The notes under the pieces: model-generated
Told to the model about the DNA's origin: nothing
Databases searched by the model: none
The model's input: only the letters and a program-made list of their open reading frames with translations
Part shown: piece by piece, positions 16,329-27,300 of the stretch
How the letters are laid out: every line of letters starts with the position of its first letter
Numbering within the stretch: position 1 is the stretch's first letter
Source: Candidatus Wallbacteria bacterium
GTDB lineage: Bacteria > Muiribacteriota > JAQTZZ01
Assembly (NCBI GenBank): GCA_028687545.1
Contig: JAQTZZ010000017.1
Span: 9,417-73,416 of the forward strand
Direction: 5' to 3'
DNA length: 64,000 nt
Made by a program: the position numbers and the translations under genes

Positions 16329-17003
16329 ATGAACAAGGTTTCAGCTGTGCATCTCAGGGATAAAAAAATGAAGTCTGCCTGCCTGGCATGTGGAATCGTG
16401 ACCATGGTTCTTGTAATTTTTGCCTGTCCGGGTTTTGCGAAAGGCCCGTTTTATCCGGAGAAGCTTCCGGATGGCTTGAATTTAAGCGTACCCCGCGACT
16501 GGAAGACCGCCAATCAGGAATTCCTTAAAATGCTGCAGGAGAGAACTGAAAAGTCTGCGAAAGCTGCAGGCAAGAGTGTCAGCGACCAGGTGATTTTCCT
16601 TTCCAAGTCGCCTGCCACCCCTGAAGCCACCGTAATGGTGATCGTTGACAGTAAGGCATCAGGACCTGACCAGAACAAACTGGCCGGATGGGGAACGACT
16701 GAACTCAGCATGGCTGACTCGGAAATCAGGTTTTCGGACGAAATGACATGCCGACAGTCAGGATTCAAGCTTCTGCAGTGGTTTACCCTGAAACTGGAAA
16801 AACTGGCAGGGAAAAATGTCTTGGTTGAGGAATTCATGTTCGAACAGCCGAATGGACAGAAGATCCACACCAGAACTTACATGCTCCCCTGGAACGGTAA
16901 ACTGATCAGGCTCAAGTTCAGCTGGCCGCTGGAGCGGGAAGCAGTCGAAAGCGCTAATGCGGAGAAGATACTCGCAACCTTTTGTCTACCAGCACAGCAA
17001 TGA
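16329..17003 (+). CDS. Secreted protein of unknown function
   Basis: 224 residues from the first ATG, which has GGGGG eight bases upstream. A second ATG at 16368, also preceded by AGGGA, gives a more standard signal peptide (MKSACLACGIVTMVLVIFA) and could be the true start. Cleavage is expected after GFA. The mature part is about 180 residues with LPDGLNLSVPRDW near its start and a C-terminal strand-helix ending in ILATFC. I recognise no family. Isolated gene between ribD (divergent) and ord. Confidence 0.7.
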   Translation: MNKVSAVHLRDKKMKSACLACGIVTMVLVIFACPGFAKGPFYPEKLPDGLNLSVPRDWKTANQEFLKMLQERTEKSAKAAGKSVSDQVIFLSKSPATPEATVMVIVDSKASGPDQNKLAGWGTTELSMADSEIRFSDEMTCRQSGFKLLQWFTLKLEKLAGKNVLVEEFMFEQPNGQKIHTRTYMLPWNGKLIRLKFSWPLEREAVESANAEKILATFCLPAQQ

Positions 17004-17010
17004 AAATGCT

Positions 17011-17046
17011 TACTGACATACCAGCATACTAACTTGCAAACTTCCT
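17011..17046. repeat. Degenerate octamer repeat related to the one near 393-475
   Basis: The stretch reads as 8-base steps (TACTGACA, TACCAGCA, TACTAACT, TGCAAACT) resembling the TAACATAC units at 448-475. It lies in the gap before the ord promoter. There is no inverted partner nearby, so it is a decayed or single-arm copy. Confidence 0.4.
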
Positions 17047-17092
17047 GCAGAGTTGAGCGATTAGATGAACATCGCTTATAATCTACTCATTG

Positions 17093-17120
17093 TTGACACT
17101 TCATACCAGTCTGATATGAT
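17093..17120 (+). promoter_or_regulatory. Sigma-70 promoter for ord
   Basis: Perfect -35 TTGACA (17093-17098), 16-base spacer, -10 TATGAT (17115-17120). The predicted leader is only about 20 bases and contains the strong Shine-Dalgarno AGGGGAGG before the ATG at 17147. Confidence 0.85.
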
Positions 17121-17146
17121 AGATGCATATCTTAGGGGAGGTACTG

Positions 17147-18193
17147 ATGCATAAGATTCCTGGCGCGTATGCGCTGACGAAGAAACCGGTGAAAGTCATG
17201 CAATGGGGGCTGGGGGCGATGGGCTCCGGAATGGCCGACCTGATCCTTAAAAAGAAGGGCATGAAACTCGTGGCTGCTTACAAGAAGAGACCTGAAGGAC
17301 AGGGCAAGGACCTCTGCAAAGTGCTCAATTTGACTAAAAAAACCGGCATTATCGTGGGCAATGACCCGATCAAGGAGATCAGGAAGCACAAGCCGGATGT
17401 AGTAATAATGGCAGTCTGCTCCGGTGTGAAGGAAGGTTTTGACGACATCATGTCCGTAATTGAAGAGAAAGTCAATCTGATCACGATCGCTGAAGAAATG
17501 GCTTATCCCTGGGCATACGACGAGAAGCTCGCTGCCAAACTGGACAAGGCGGCTTTGAAAAACGGCGTCACAGTACTCGGCACAGGCATCAATCCCGGAT
17601 TCGTGCTGGATTCCCTGGTCATCATGCTCAGCGGAGCCTGCAGACGCGTGGATTCGATTGAGGCCTCCAGGATCAACGACCTGTCCCCGTTCGGACCTAC
17701 GGTGATGAAGAGCCAGGGCGTAGGAACCACCAAGAAAGAATTCGACAGCGGCATCAAGGATGGAAGCATAGTCGGGCACATTGGATTTCCGGCCTCCATC
17801 TGCATGATCGCAGACGCCATGGGCATCGAGCTTGACGAGATCAAGGAATCCAGGGAACCGATCATGTCCAAGACCGAACGCAAGACCAAATATGTGCACG
17901 TGAAGCCGGGAATGGTCGCCGGCTGCAAGCATATCGGTTACGGCATCCGCAAGGGAAAGAAAGTCATTACCCTGATTCATCCGCAGCAGGTGCTGCCTGA
18001 GAAGGAAGGGATAAAGACCGGCGATTACATCAAGATTAACGGCGACCCGAATGTGAATGTAGCCAATTCTCCTGAATATCCGGGTGGAATCGGTACGATG
18101 GCAGTCACAGTGAACTGCATCCCGTTCATCGGGAATGCCAGGAAGGGATTAATTTCGATGCTGGACATGCCGGTCCTGCGGATTGCCAAGTAA
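17147..18193 (+). CDS. ord: 2,4-diaminopentanoate dehydrogenase (ornithine fermentation)
   Basis: 348 residues from the ATG at 17147, chosen for its Shine-Dalgarno AGGGGAGG. The Rossmann motif WGLGAMGSGMAD (20-31) binds NAD(P). The middle has GTGINPGFVLDSL and SRINDLSPFGPTVMKSQGVG, typical of the DapB-like family that oxidatively deaminates 2,4-diaminopentanoate to 2-amino-4-oxopentanoate. This is the step after D-ornithine aminomutase, whose subunits are encoded about 28 kb away at 45.0-47.6 kb. In clostridia these genes are adjacent, so the pathway is split here. It is transcribed alone from its own promoter and ends at a palindromic terminator. Confidence 0.9.
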   Translation: MHKIPGAYALTKKPVKVMQWGLGAMGSGMADLILKKKGMKLVAAYKKRPEGQGKDLCKVLNLTKKTGIIVGNDPIKEIRKHKPDVVIMAVCSGVKEGFDDIMSVIEEKVNLITIAEEMAYPWAYDEKLAAKLDKAALKNGVTVLGTGINPGFVLDSLVIMLSGACRRVDSIEASRINDLSPFGPTVMKSQGVGTTKKEFDSGIKDGSIVGHIGFPASICMIADAMGIELDEIKESREPIMSKTERKTKYVHVKPGMVAGCKHIGYGIRKGKKVITLIHPQQVLPEKEGIKTGDYIKINGDPNVNVANSPEYPGGIGTMAVTVNCIPFIGNARKGLISMLDMPVLRIAK

Positions 18194-18219
18194 AATTACG
18201 CATCAAAATATCATTGCAG

Positions 18220-18248
18220 GGGCGCAGCATGCTGCGCCCTTACTTTTT
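18220..18248. terminator. Perfect palindromic terminator
   Basis: A 20-base perfect palindrome (GGGCGCAGCATGCTGCGCCC, 18220-18239) is followed by TTACTTTTTT on the plus strand. It terminates ord and also abuts the stop of the convergent heptose gene. Confidence 0.85.
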
Positions 18249-18689
18249 TGTGCGGTTAATCAGATCCGTTGTCGAATATCCTTCTTCAAAAGGCACGATC
18301 ACGACTTTTTTTACCAGTTCCCGCCCTACGACCTGGTCAGGCTGGTAATCACCGCCTTTGACGAGAATGTCCGGCTTTAATTTTGAAAGCAGCTCCCAGG
18401 GTGTGTCTTCGTCGAACGATGTGACCAGATCGACAAATCGGACTGCATCCAGCACTTCCTCACGGTCTGAAAGCTTGTTTAAAGGGCGGGATGGCCCTTT
18501 CAGGCGTTTCACCGAGTCGTCGGAATTTAGTGCCACGACGAGAAAATCGCCGAGGGTTTTAGCTTCACGTAATACCTTGAGATGGCCTCTATGCAGAATG
18601 TCGAAACAGCCGTTGGTGAAGACCACGGTTTTACCGCTTTTCTGCTGGGCTCTGATGATTCGAATGGCTGCGGCGCTTCCTGCGATCAT
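18240..18689 (-). CDS. rfaE2: D-glycero-beta-D-manno-heptose 1-phosphate adenylyltransferase
   Basis: 149 residues, matching the stand-alone C-terminal half of HldE. The nucleotidyltransferase signature NGCFDILHRGH (26-36) carries the HxGH pair His33 and His36. KPDILVKGGDY and EGYSTTDLI are also conserved. It adds AMP to heptose 1-phosphate in the cytoplasm to make ADP-heptose for the lipopolysaccharide core. It starts directly after the kinase gene with no gap, so the two steps of HldE are encoded by adjacent separate genes. Also called hldC. Confidence 0.93.
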   Translation of the reverse strand: MIAGSAAAIRIIRAQQKSGKTVVFTNGCFDILHRGHLKVLREAKTLGDFLVVALNSDDSVKRLKGPSRPLNKLSDREEVLDAVRFVDLVTSFDEDTPWELLSKLKPDILVKGGDYQPDQVVGRELVKKVVIVPFEEGYSTTDLINRTKK

Positions 18690-19718
18690 TTATTTCAATT
18701 CTTCCGCGTAATATTCCCCGCATTCATGACCGTTCCTGATATGCTCGGCCACTTCCTCGGCTGTCACTGCGGCTGATCCAAGTTTGGTCACCTTGATGCC
18801 TGCAGCGATGTTGGCGAGTATTGCCGCGTCGACCGGCTCAGCTCCTGCTGCCAGGCAGGCGCTGTAATGCGCGATCACTGTATCACCTGCGCCGGTGACA
18901 TCGTAAACAGCTCTGGCTACAGTTGGAATATGGAAAACATTTTTCTGGGAAAAAAGCGACATGCCTTCTTCGCCCCTCGTAATCAGCAGGTAATCAGAGT
19001 TCATGTCCCGGATCAGCTTCCGGCCGGCTTTGATCAGGCTTTTTTTATCCCTGATCGCGATCCCGCTGGCCTCTTCAGCTTCTTTTTTATTTGGGGTAAT
19101 GGTGTTGGCTCCTTTGAACAGACGGAAATTTATCACTTTCGGATCAACTGTGACCGGGATCTTCATCTTCCTGAGAAAGGTGAGCAGAGGCCTGCTGAGG
19201 CTTTCGGTGATTACTCCCTTGGCGTAATCCGAGACGATCACCAGGTCAGATCCGGAGGCTTTGTCTCTGATTTTAGAAAGCAGCGGACGGTTGATTCCTG
19301 ATCCGATCGGATCTGTGCTTTCGCTGTCTGCCCTGGCGATTTGATAGCTGTGTGCCATGATCCTTGTTTTGACGGTGGTAGGCCTCAGTTTGTCGATCTC
19401 CAGCCCTTCGGTGTTGATGCCCAGGTCGATCAGCAGCTGCCTGAAAAGTCTGCCGTAACCGTCATCGCCAAGCACGCCGCAGATCGAGACCTTCACTCCA
19501 AGGGCGTGCAGGTTGTTGGCTACATTCGCTGCACCGCCGGGGGAATAAGTGCGTGAACTGACTTTGATCACCGGCACCGGTGCTTCGGGTGAAATACGGG
19601 TTGCGTCTCCCCAGATGTATTCATCGAGTATCAGGTCCCCTATCACAAGGATTCTCCGGGAGCGGACAGCAGTCAGAATTTTAAGGAGTCTTTTAGTGGC
19701 CTGGGAGTCGTATATCAT
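18690..19718 (-). CDS. rfaE1: D-glycero-beta-D-manno-heptose-7-phosphate kinase
   Basis: 342 residues, a PfkB-family sugar kinase. SPGGAANVANNLHALG near residue 56 binds the sugar and YDVTGAGDTVIA contains the catalytic Asp279. It phosphorylates heptose 7-phosphate at C1 for ADP-heptose. Its start overlaps the preceding nuclease-like gene by four bases (ATGA). With the adenylyltransferase it implies a lipopolysaccharide with heptose, hence an outer membrane. Also called hldA. Confidence 0.93.
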   Translation of the reverse strand: MIYDSQATKRLLKILTAVRSRRILVIGDLILDEYIWGDATRISPEAPVPVIKVSSRTYSPGGAANVANNLHALGVKVSICGVLGDDGYGRLFRQLLIDLGINTEGLEIDKLRPTTVKTRIMAHSYQIARADSESTDPIGSGINRPLLSKIRDKASGSDLVIVSDYAKGVITESLSRPLLTFLRKMKIPVTVDPKVINFRLFKGANTITPNKKEAEEASGIAIRDKKSLIKAGRKLIRDMNSDYLLITRGEEGMSLFSQKNVFHIPTVARAVYDVTGAGDTVIAHYSACLAAGAEPVDAAILANIAAGIKVTKLGSAAVTAEEVAEHIRNGHECGEYYAEELK

Positions 19719-21232
19719 TCCAGTGTATTCCTGCCGTCGATTTTTTGATTCAGGTTTTTCCCGTGAAAATATTCCACGAAGAATTCCAGATCATTGCAGG
19801 CTTTCAGATCGGTCCGAGAGGTATTCCTGAATTCAGAATAACCGTCTCCGCCATGAGCCAGGAAAGAATTCGTTACCACAAAAAACAGGTGATCAGGGTT
19901 GATTTTTTGACCTTCGTAGAAGGCTTCTTTTACGAAATACCCGCCTTTGTCTTTGGAATAGACTACTTTCAGGCCACTCTGCTGGAACGCACCGCCCGAG
20001 ACTTTAGGATTGTTCATGGCTTTGACGAGAATGGCGATTATTTCAGATCCTGTAAGCTTGACAACAGCCAGATCATTTTCCATCATGCAGAGCTTAAGGT
20101 CTCCAAGCAGGATCATTCCAGGCTGGAACCATTCGCGGAAACCGCGGACATTGTAAAGCGCGATCCCGTTGCCCTTCAGGTAGCGATCCCGCAGTCCGTC
20201 GCAGAACAGCTCGGCCAGGTTGCTTTCCAGGACTGAGTCGGAGTCTGGAACGAAGCTGGCAGATTCCCGCATGGAGCGGCTCTTGAAAAGATCTGCCAGG
20301 TACTCAGGATGTGCGGCATGGATGTGGATTCCATTGATCAGAGTGTTGCTGGTTTCGCAGATCTTTTTCAGGTATGGTTCGTCGTAGGAGCTTCTCAGAG
20401 CAGCAGTCAGATCGAAGCCGGTCCCCTGGGGCAGGGAACTTCCTGCATCCTGGACTGCGCTGAAAATGACTGAGGAGAGAAAAATCACTGATTCATGCAG
20501 AAGCTCTTCGCAGAAGCCCATCAGGCGGATGTCGCCTGAGCCGAAATCAGGACCTGGATATCTCAGCCTGTCTTTTCCGTAGAGACTTTCTTTAATCAGG
20601 ATATCCTTGATATAGGAGCGATTTTTCATCATCAGGTCGAAAATCTTCCCATGCAGGTCTGTGATCCTCTCAATTCCCGGCAGCTCGCGCTGGTCGACCC
20701 TGGGCCAGAGGGCATCTGCCAGGCCTGATTCAAAGGCGGAATGGATGCCGCGTTGTTTTCTGTTGTAACCGTCGAAATAGTTCGTCATGTGCAGGGGCTG
20801 GAAAAGGTCCCCGCAATAATGCGAGAGAAACCCCAGGTGCTGCTGGGCGGATTGATAATCTTTTCTTTTGAGGCAGTCGACCAGGGCGGCATACTCATCT
20901 TCAATGGCATAAGGGAGGTTGCCGTTTTTTGTAATGAACTCGCGGCTGTATTTTTTGTAGAATTCTTCTTTGGAGGGCAGCCCCATCCCAAGATCAGGAA
21001 AATTCTCGAAATCCAGGAAATGCCGTGGATACTCGTCTGCTCTTACTTTTTTTACGTCATCCACCAGAGCTGAGAGGAACGATATTTTTTCGTGATTCCG
21101 GCATAGTCCCGGCAGTGAGGCCGATAAATTCCTGAGTGCAGATTCAGTGATCTGGTAATGGGATTTGAAGCCATAGGAAAAACCGGATGAAACCCAGAAA
21201 ATCAAGGCGAACAAAGTTATTTTTTTAATCAT
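19715..21232 (-). CDS. Secreted S1/P1-nuclease-like protein fused to a 5'-nucleotidase C-terminal domain
   Basis: 505 residues from the ATG at 21230-21232; nine extra in-frame codons upstream precede the signal peptide (MIKKITLFALIFWVSSG). The first ~330 residues carry the zinc-site pattern of the S1/P1 nuclease and phospholipase C fold. This comprises His25 near the mature start, HFLDFENF, and HYCGDLFQPLH with His138, Asp142 and His148, then HSAFE. The last ~160 residues match the 5'-nucleotidase C-terminal substrate-binding domain (VKLTGSEI, then VVTNSFLAHGGDGYSEF around Asp463). The metallophosphatase half normally joined to that domain is absent. It could release nucleotides or phosphate from nucleic acid or lipid in the periplasm. 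The pairing is inferred from motifs. Confidence 0.8.
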   Translation of the reverse strand: MIKKITLFALIFWVSSGFSYGFKSHYQITESALRNLSASLPGLCRNHEKISFLSALVDDVKKVRADEYPRHFLDFENFPDLGMGLPSKEEFYKKYSREFITKNGNLPYAIEDEYAALVDCLKRKDYQSAQQHLGFLSHYCGDLFQPLHMTNYFDGYNRKQRGIHSAFESGLADALWPRVDQRELPGIERITDLHGKIFDLMMKNRSYIKDILIKESLYGKDRLRYPGPDFGSGDIRLMGFCEELLHESVIFLSSVIFSAVQDAGSSLPQGTGFDLTAALRSSYDEPYLKKICETSNTLINGIHIHAAHPEYLADLFKSRSMRESASFVPDSDSVLESNLAELFCDGLRDRYLKGNGIALYNVRGFREWFQPGMILLGDLKLCMMENDLAVVKLTGSEIIAILVKAMNNPKVSGGAFQQSGLKVVYSKDKGGYFVKEAFYEGQKINPDHLFFVVTNSFLAHGGDGYSEFRNTSRTDLKACNDLEFFVEYFHGKNLNQKIDGRNTLE

Positions 21233-21327
21233 GGGACAAAGCTTATCATACAAATCCAAAATATTTCAAATCCAAGTTTATTATCTCCATACTCCATTTC
21301 TCAGTTACTGAAAAGAATTAGAAATTC

Positions 21328-21336
21328 TGGTATAAT
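21328..21336 (+). promoter_or_regulatory. Extended -10 promoter for the giant prepilin-like gene
   Basis: TGGTATAAT is an extended -10 element (TGN followed by TATAAT, 21331-21336), about 50 bases before the start codon of the 20-kb gene. No good -35 is visible, which is usual for this promoter class. The divergent minus-strand operon must start from the same 127-base gap, but I see no clear promoter for it. Confidence 0.55.
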
Positions 21337-21386
21337 TAAATTAATCAGAAAATAAACTGATAAAAATATTATTTAACCGGGAAAAA

Positions 21387-24300
21387 ATGCGGGCATTTAC
21401 GATCGTCGAGATCCTGGTCACCATGATACTGCTTTCACTGGCTTTGCTGCCAATCTCACTTCTTTTTTCAACTGGAGTGCAGTCAGGCAAGGAAGTGGAA
21501 GGCCAGATGAAGATGCGCATGCTGGCCGAAGATCTGATGCAGGAGATCCTGTCAAAAAGTTTCGACGACCCTGAGAGCATTCTCTCGATCGGCCTGGAAG
21601 AAGCTGCCACAATTGAAACCGTCGTTGACAGGAGGCGTCTCGACGATGTGGACGATTACAGCGATTACGACGATCTGAAAAATATTGCCAATCGAAAAAA
21701 TCAGGCTCTGCCGATGTCGGCTGAAGTTTATCCGATTTCAGCTAACGGTGAAAAGCTAACTCAATATTCAGGGATGAGGCGCCAGGTCAAGGTAATGGAA
21801 GCCGACGGCATCACACCCCTGAAAAACACCGGTTTTGTGCGTACGATTTCGCTTCCGCTCGGATTCACACCCAAAAAATCGCTGCTTTCCAGATATGCCT
21901 CCAGATTTTATGTGATGAACGACAACCTGTTTAAAGCGGTGAATCTCGGGAAAACCAAACTTGACGACATGATCGAGACCACGATCTCAGGAACGGATTT
22001 CCAGGATTTCGTTCTCTCTCCTACAGACAATGAACTATACCTGATCACATCCGATTCGATTGAAATTTATGCCATCCCCAGTACTGATCGGGTAAACCTC
22101 GGGCTGCACTATCAGAAAATCGCCGAAATTTCCTCAAACTTTACTGACGGCACAATTGAAGCAATGATCACTGAAGCGGATACCCCGGCGTTTTCCTGCG
22201 GCAATCTCTGGATCCATTATGACGGAGGCACCAATTTCCGCAAAATGCTGCCGGTTTTCCCGGACATGATTACCTGCGCTTATTATGCTCCGGACGAGGG
22301 GAAGACTTACTTCGGCACACGCACAGGGCTCTGCGACGAATCCAGGAAGGTAATCTGCGGCTCTACAAGAGTCAATCAGATTTTCAAAGACCTGAGGAAT
22401 CAGCGCCTGTATTTCTGCACTGAAGGAGAGGGAATCTTTGTGCGCAGGGACGGTGTATTCCAGAACATCGGTTCAGCCAGCGGATTGCCTGATCCTACCG
22501 GACGGGTGAACGTGCGCAGCCTCGCGCTCGACGAATACAGCGGCTATCTCTATGCAGCCACCGACCTGGGCGCGTATTTCAGCGTGGATGGGGGGCAGCA
22601 TTTCGAGTTGATCAGACTTCCATCCGGAGTGATGCAGTCTGCAGATTACAGTAACATTGCTCTTTATTACGCGGACAGGAAAAGATACCTGGCACTTGCC
22701 AGAGCAGATCAGAATCTCATGATTTTCCGCGAGCTTACCCTGCCAGGCACTATTGCCAATCTCAATCCCTTTGCAACTACTGCCTCGCTCGCCATGTGCA
22801 CTTCCCACATCAACCGCTTTAAAAACAGCGGGCAATCCCTTTATGTCTGCTCAGATCAAGGGATGTTTACAATCCAGAAGACCCCGGCAGCATGGGAAAT
22901 CAAACAATCATCAACTAAGTACGATTCCCGCAATACAGGTCTCGCTTCAGCCAATGTCCGGGATTTTGCCGGCGACAGCTGCGGCAGGAACTGGCTGGCC
23001 ACTTCCAAAGGAATGGCGGTAGATTCAGGGAACGGGATCTATTCTTTTTTTCCGATTTTCAGTAAATTCAGGAAGCTGGTCCTGAGGGACAACTGGTATC
23101 ATGTCCTGCAGGCTGTCGACGAGGCAGGCAGGATCATGGAAGTCGACACCTTTTCCAAACGCAAAATTTTCAGGTGCGATGGAACAGCAGGCACCATTCC
23201 GGGTAATCCCCTCCCGAGAGTGCTCAAGGACGTCACGGGAAACTCCCTGGCGATCACCCTGTCTACAGACGGGGCCAAGGATTACCTTGACGACGGCAGC
23301 AGCACTTTACAGCTGCCGCGGAATTATGACAGGGTTTACAGGGACCCATCCCGCAGATATGTCTATTGCCTTTCCAAATCCAGCGAAAGAATTTCCATCT
23401 TCAATTCAGCTGAGCGTTACCTGAACGAATTTAATTCGTACGATGGTTTTGAAGAATATGTGATCCTTGATACCAGCGGCACTCTTGGAGGTTACAACGT
23501 AGGAGTGGAATCATCAACCCTGCCGGCTTCGGCAGGGAATTCAGTACTTAAGATAACGAGCGACAGGAAATTCAGAGGATGGGTCTGGTGTTACAGAGAG
23601 TTCAATTTCCAGGAGGAAACGAGGACTATCGAAGTCGGCCTGAATTTTCTCAGCCGGTTTTCACAGAAAGGCACCCAGGCAGCATGCAAATTATGGATAT
23701 ATGGCCGCGAAATAGCTCCCTCACTGGATTTAAGCAGCGCAGGGCAGCCTGACTTCGGCAAGGACATCACACTGGATTCAGTGGAAACCGGGATCATCAT
23801 TTTGCCTGCCCCTACCCAGAGAGTAACTGTAGCCATAGGCTGCAGGGATATTTGGCCTGAAGACGGACTTTCCATTGAACTGGACAGGATGACTGTGGAT
23901 TTCGACAGAAGTTATTCACCCCTGCAGGGACCATTTCCTCTAGAACTGTCTGTTCCCAATATTCAGAACCCGATTTCCCTGAGTTTCGGCGTCAATCCGG
24001 AAATAGTGATGGTCATTTACAAGGACTCAAATTACAGACTGGGTGTTTTTTACCTGGATACGTCCAGCGCGATCCCCCAATTATTACCCAGGGGAAGCGT
24101 GCCGATGGAATCCTACGTATCGAACCCGATGGAGATTCTGCTTTCCCCTAACGGAAGAAGAATCTTCATCCTGGATGGGGACAGGCTGGTTGTTTTCCAG
24201 CTGGTGCCTGTCCGTAAAACCATCAGGGTATCTGTCAGCGACCTGATGAACGCTGCCAGCAGCCCGTATGTCATGACCTCCACCATGAGCTACTGGCGCA

Positions 24301-27300
24301 GCCAGAACAAAGGCAGGAAACTGCCTCCATTGATCACTGAAGATCCTGAGTATCTGACTTCAAACCCTAATGGTGATTATTATTATCCATATAGAACCTA
24401 TATTTATGACACCGATCTCTCCATGACTGGCGGCTGCTATAATTTCCGCGGTCCGCTTGCTTTCAAATCGAACAAGGGAAAATCAATTTCATTCCAGAAT
24501 TCCGAACTGATCTCCAGGAGCCCCCAGTTTGCTTCAGTCATTTTCTCTTCATACAACGATGTTTCCTGCGGTTACTCCCCTGATGACGCCGACCCCAGCA
24601 TTTCAAAGGCGTGGCCCGGCCTGAGAATCGGTGCCTGCAGCCTGGATCTTCCCGGGATCCTGATCACCCATGCTGATGAGAACATAATTACCGATTTATA
24701 CGGCGGCACGCTGCGTGACATCTCTCTTCAGAACAACGTGATCGGATTAAGAATCGCAAACGGTGATTTCACGTTCAAACAGGCGGAATTCGCAGGCAAT
24801 CTGTCAGGTCTTGTATTCGATACCGGTAAACAGACCATTGAGAATTCAGTTTTCAGGGACAACAGGGAAGCCATCAGCCAGAAAGCCGGGACCCTGCATC
24901 TATACGGGGCAGGCCTGATCCGCAACTATGCCGGGTTATCCCTCTTCGGTACAGACACTGCCGATTCCTGCAGTTTTCTGAACAATACTACCGGTCTTGA
25001 CGATCAGGGTTCGATTCATCTTGCCAAATGTTTTTTTGGAAACAATACTGCAGGCATCAACTGCTCCAGGGACGGGCAGTTTTCGGGCAGTTTCAACCTG
25101 TTTTACGGGAACACCACTGCGATCGACCATTCAGGGCTGAGTATCGGCAGCAGCGCTCTCCCGGTATTCGTTTACAATTATTTCAATGCCAACCATTTGA
25201 ACCTGCAGCGGAGAACAGGGTCTGGAAGGGTTTTTGCCAGATACAGTTTTTTCAACGGAGCAAGAGTTGGAGCCGACGCTTTAGTCAAAGGGGAAGATCA
25301 GCAGGCTCAGGCTGAGTCGGATATCCAGCCGCTCGCCCTGTCCGGCTGCGTCAACGGATCAGCAACCTATCCTACTGCCGACCCATCCGACCCGATACCT
25401 ACCGTGATTCTGGACTATGTGCTGCAGGAAACGGGTGAGATCAAAATACCAGCACCCCAGTTGATCGAATTCTTCCCTGGTGAAGTACCCGGCATTTTCA
25501 CCAGCAACGGAAGCCTGAGGATCGAAGGAACATCAACTTCTGAAGTAGTGTTTACTACCGGTACGGACCAGATCGCAGGCAAGGTTCTGCCGCTCCTCTC
25601 ACCTGGTCCGAAAAATGGGGAATATACCGGAATCGTGCTCAACGGCTGGGATGAGCTCGATATCTGCAAATGGGCGAGGTTCCGTTACGGTGTCCTTGAA
25701 ATCCACGGGCACTGCAGCAATCAGGAAAATTTCTATTACAACAGGCTCGAAACTGAAAGCAAAGATGACCTCAAACTGGTGCTTTCCATCGACGACGGCA
25801 AGGAAGCCAACCTGAAGTACAATTACTGGGGAAGGAATGTACCAGATTTTTCCAAGGTTCTCTCGGCTCAGAGCGGCAAAGAAACGCATATTCCCTGGGC
25901 TTATGCAGGGACTGTGGAAGCGAGCGAGACCTGGCCGTGCTATAATTACGGGGCAGCGATCATTTCCACGATCGAGGCCGCCCTGGGCAAACAGATCCAG
26001 ATTGACGCAGGCACTGGTGAAACACTGATCAAGTTCGGCGGTGATTATGCCGTCGAAAACAGCGATGAAATCATCATCACAGGAAACAAAAACGTTATTT
26101 TCACCAGCAAGAACGACAGCCAGCCCCCGATTCCACCTGAGTCGGTTTCCTCTGACCTGTCCCTCGGATGGTGGGGAAGCCACGGAATCAATGCAGCCCC
26201 TTTCGCAGGAATCGGGAAAATCAAAGCTGATGCAGGCAAAAAGCTCGAATTCAGATACGGCTGCCTCAACACTTCGAGCTTCAGCTCTTTCAAGGCTAAT
26301 TCCAGCCTTGCCTTCAAGGATTGCTTCCTGTTCCTCAATGAAACTCTGATCAATGAAACTCCAGGCGGACTGCTCATGCAGCGCTGCCTCGTCAAAGGCA
26401 GCGGGAGCGGCGGCGACAGATCTTTGATGACCAATATGATTACTGCAGAAGTGGATCACTGTTTCTTTACCAGTGCGGATGACAACGATTTCGACAGTGT
26501 GGAGACCTGCGGACTGACAGGATTCAAACCTGAGCGCTTCAACATGCCTTCCGCGGCAGGCAGTGCCTGGGGAGGTCTGAATCTCGGATCCGGAGCGTTG
26601 ACCTGTACGGAATCGATTGTAAAAAAGGCTGATACAGGGATCTCTTTCTCAGCTTATTCTTATCTTAATTTCAGCGGCAGGAATTACCTGACTGACGACA
26701 GTATCGGATTGAATCTGACTTCTTCCGCAGTTCCGACTACTATTACAGGACTTACTTTTCTAAACGACAAAGTCGGGATCAGGCTTCATTCTGCAGATAA
26801 TCTCAACCTGGGCAACGGCACCGCAGCCGGTGCCAACAGTTTTCTTTATTCCCAGGACCTTCCGAAAGGGGACAAGGCGCTCTGGGCCTTGAGCAGCAAG
26901 AATCTCGTGGTAGCAGTGAACCTTTTCGGAGCCGACAGTTTCGATTACGCGAGTTCCAGTGCCTTTGGAAATTACACCACAGGTTTGAAATGCGAGAGTC
27001 TCACAAATCCGTCGTTTAAAAAGAATCTGATCGCGAATTATCAGAATATCGGCGCCTGTTTCAATTCCTGCCAGAGCGTGGAAGTGGCTCTGAACGAGTT
27101 CGACAATAACGGGATTGCACTGGAGATCGTCGACGGCGACCGCTATCTGATCGGCCATACAGTCGAAGTCGGAGAAGTGAGCAACAAATTTTCTGGCAAC
27201 GGCACAGGGATCAAGACCAACGGCGGTACCGGAGTAAGGGTGATCTATAATAAGTTCGAGAATCAGATGGATCAGGGCATAGACAACAATACTTCACCTA

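Noticed and set aside
17132-17980. 282-codon minus-strand frame opposite ord
   Set aside because: It is the antisense of a conserved dehydrogenase; His/Asp-rich composition is typical of a shadow frame.
25599-26459. 286-codon open frame on the minus strand inside the giant prepilin-like gene
   Set aside because: No start signal and no recognisable domain; composition is the antisense of a confident coding frame.
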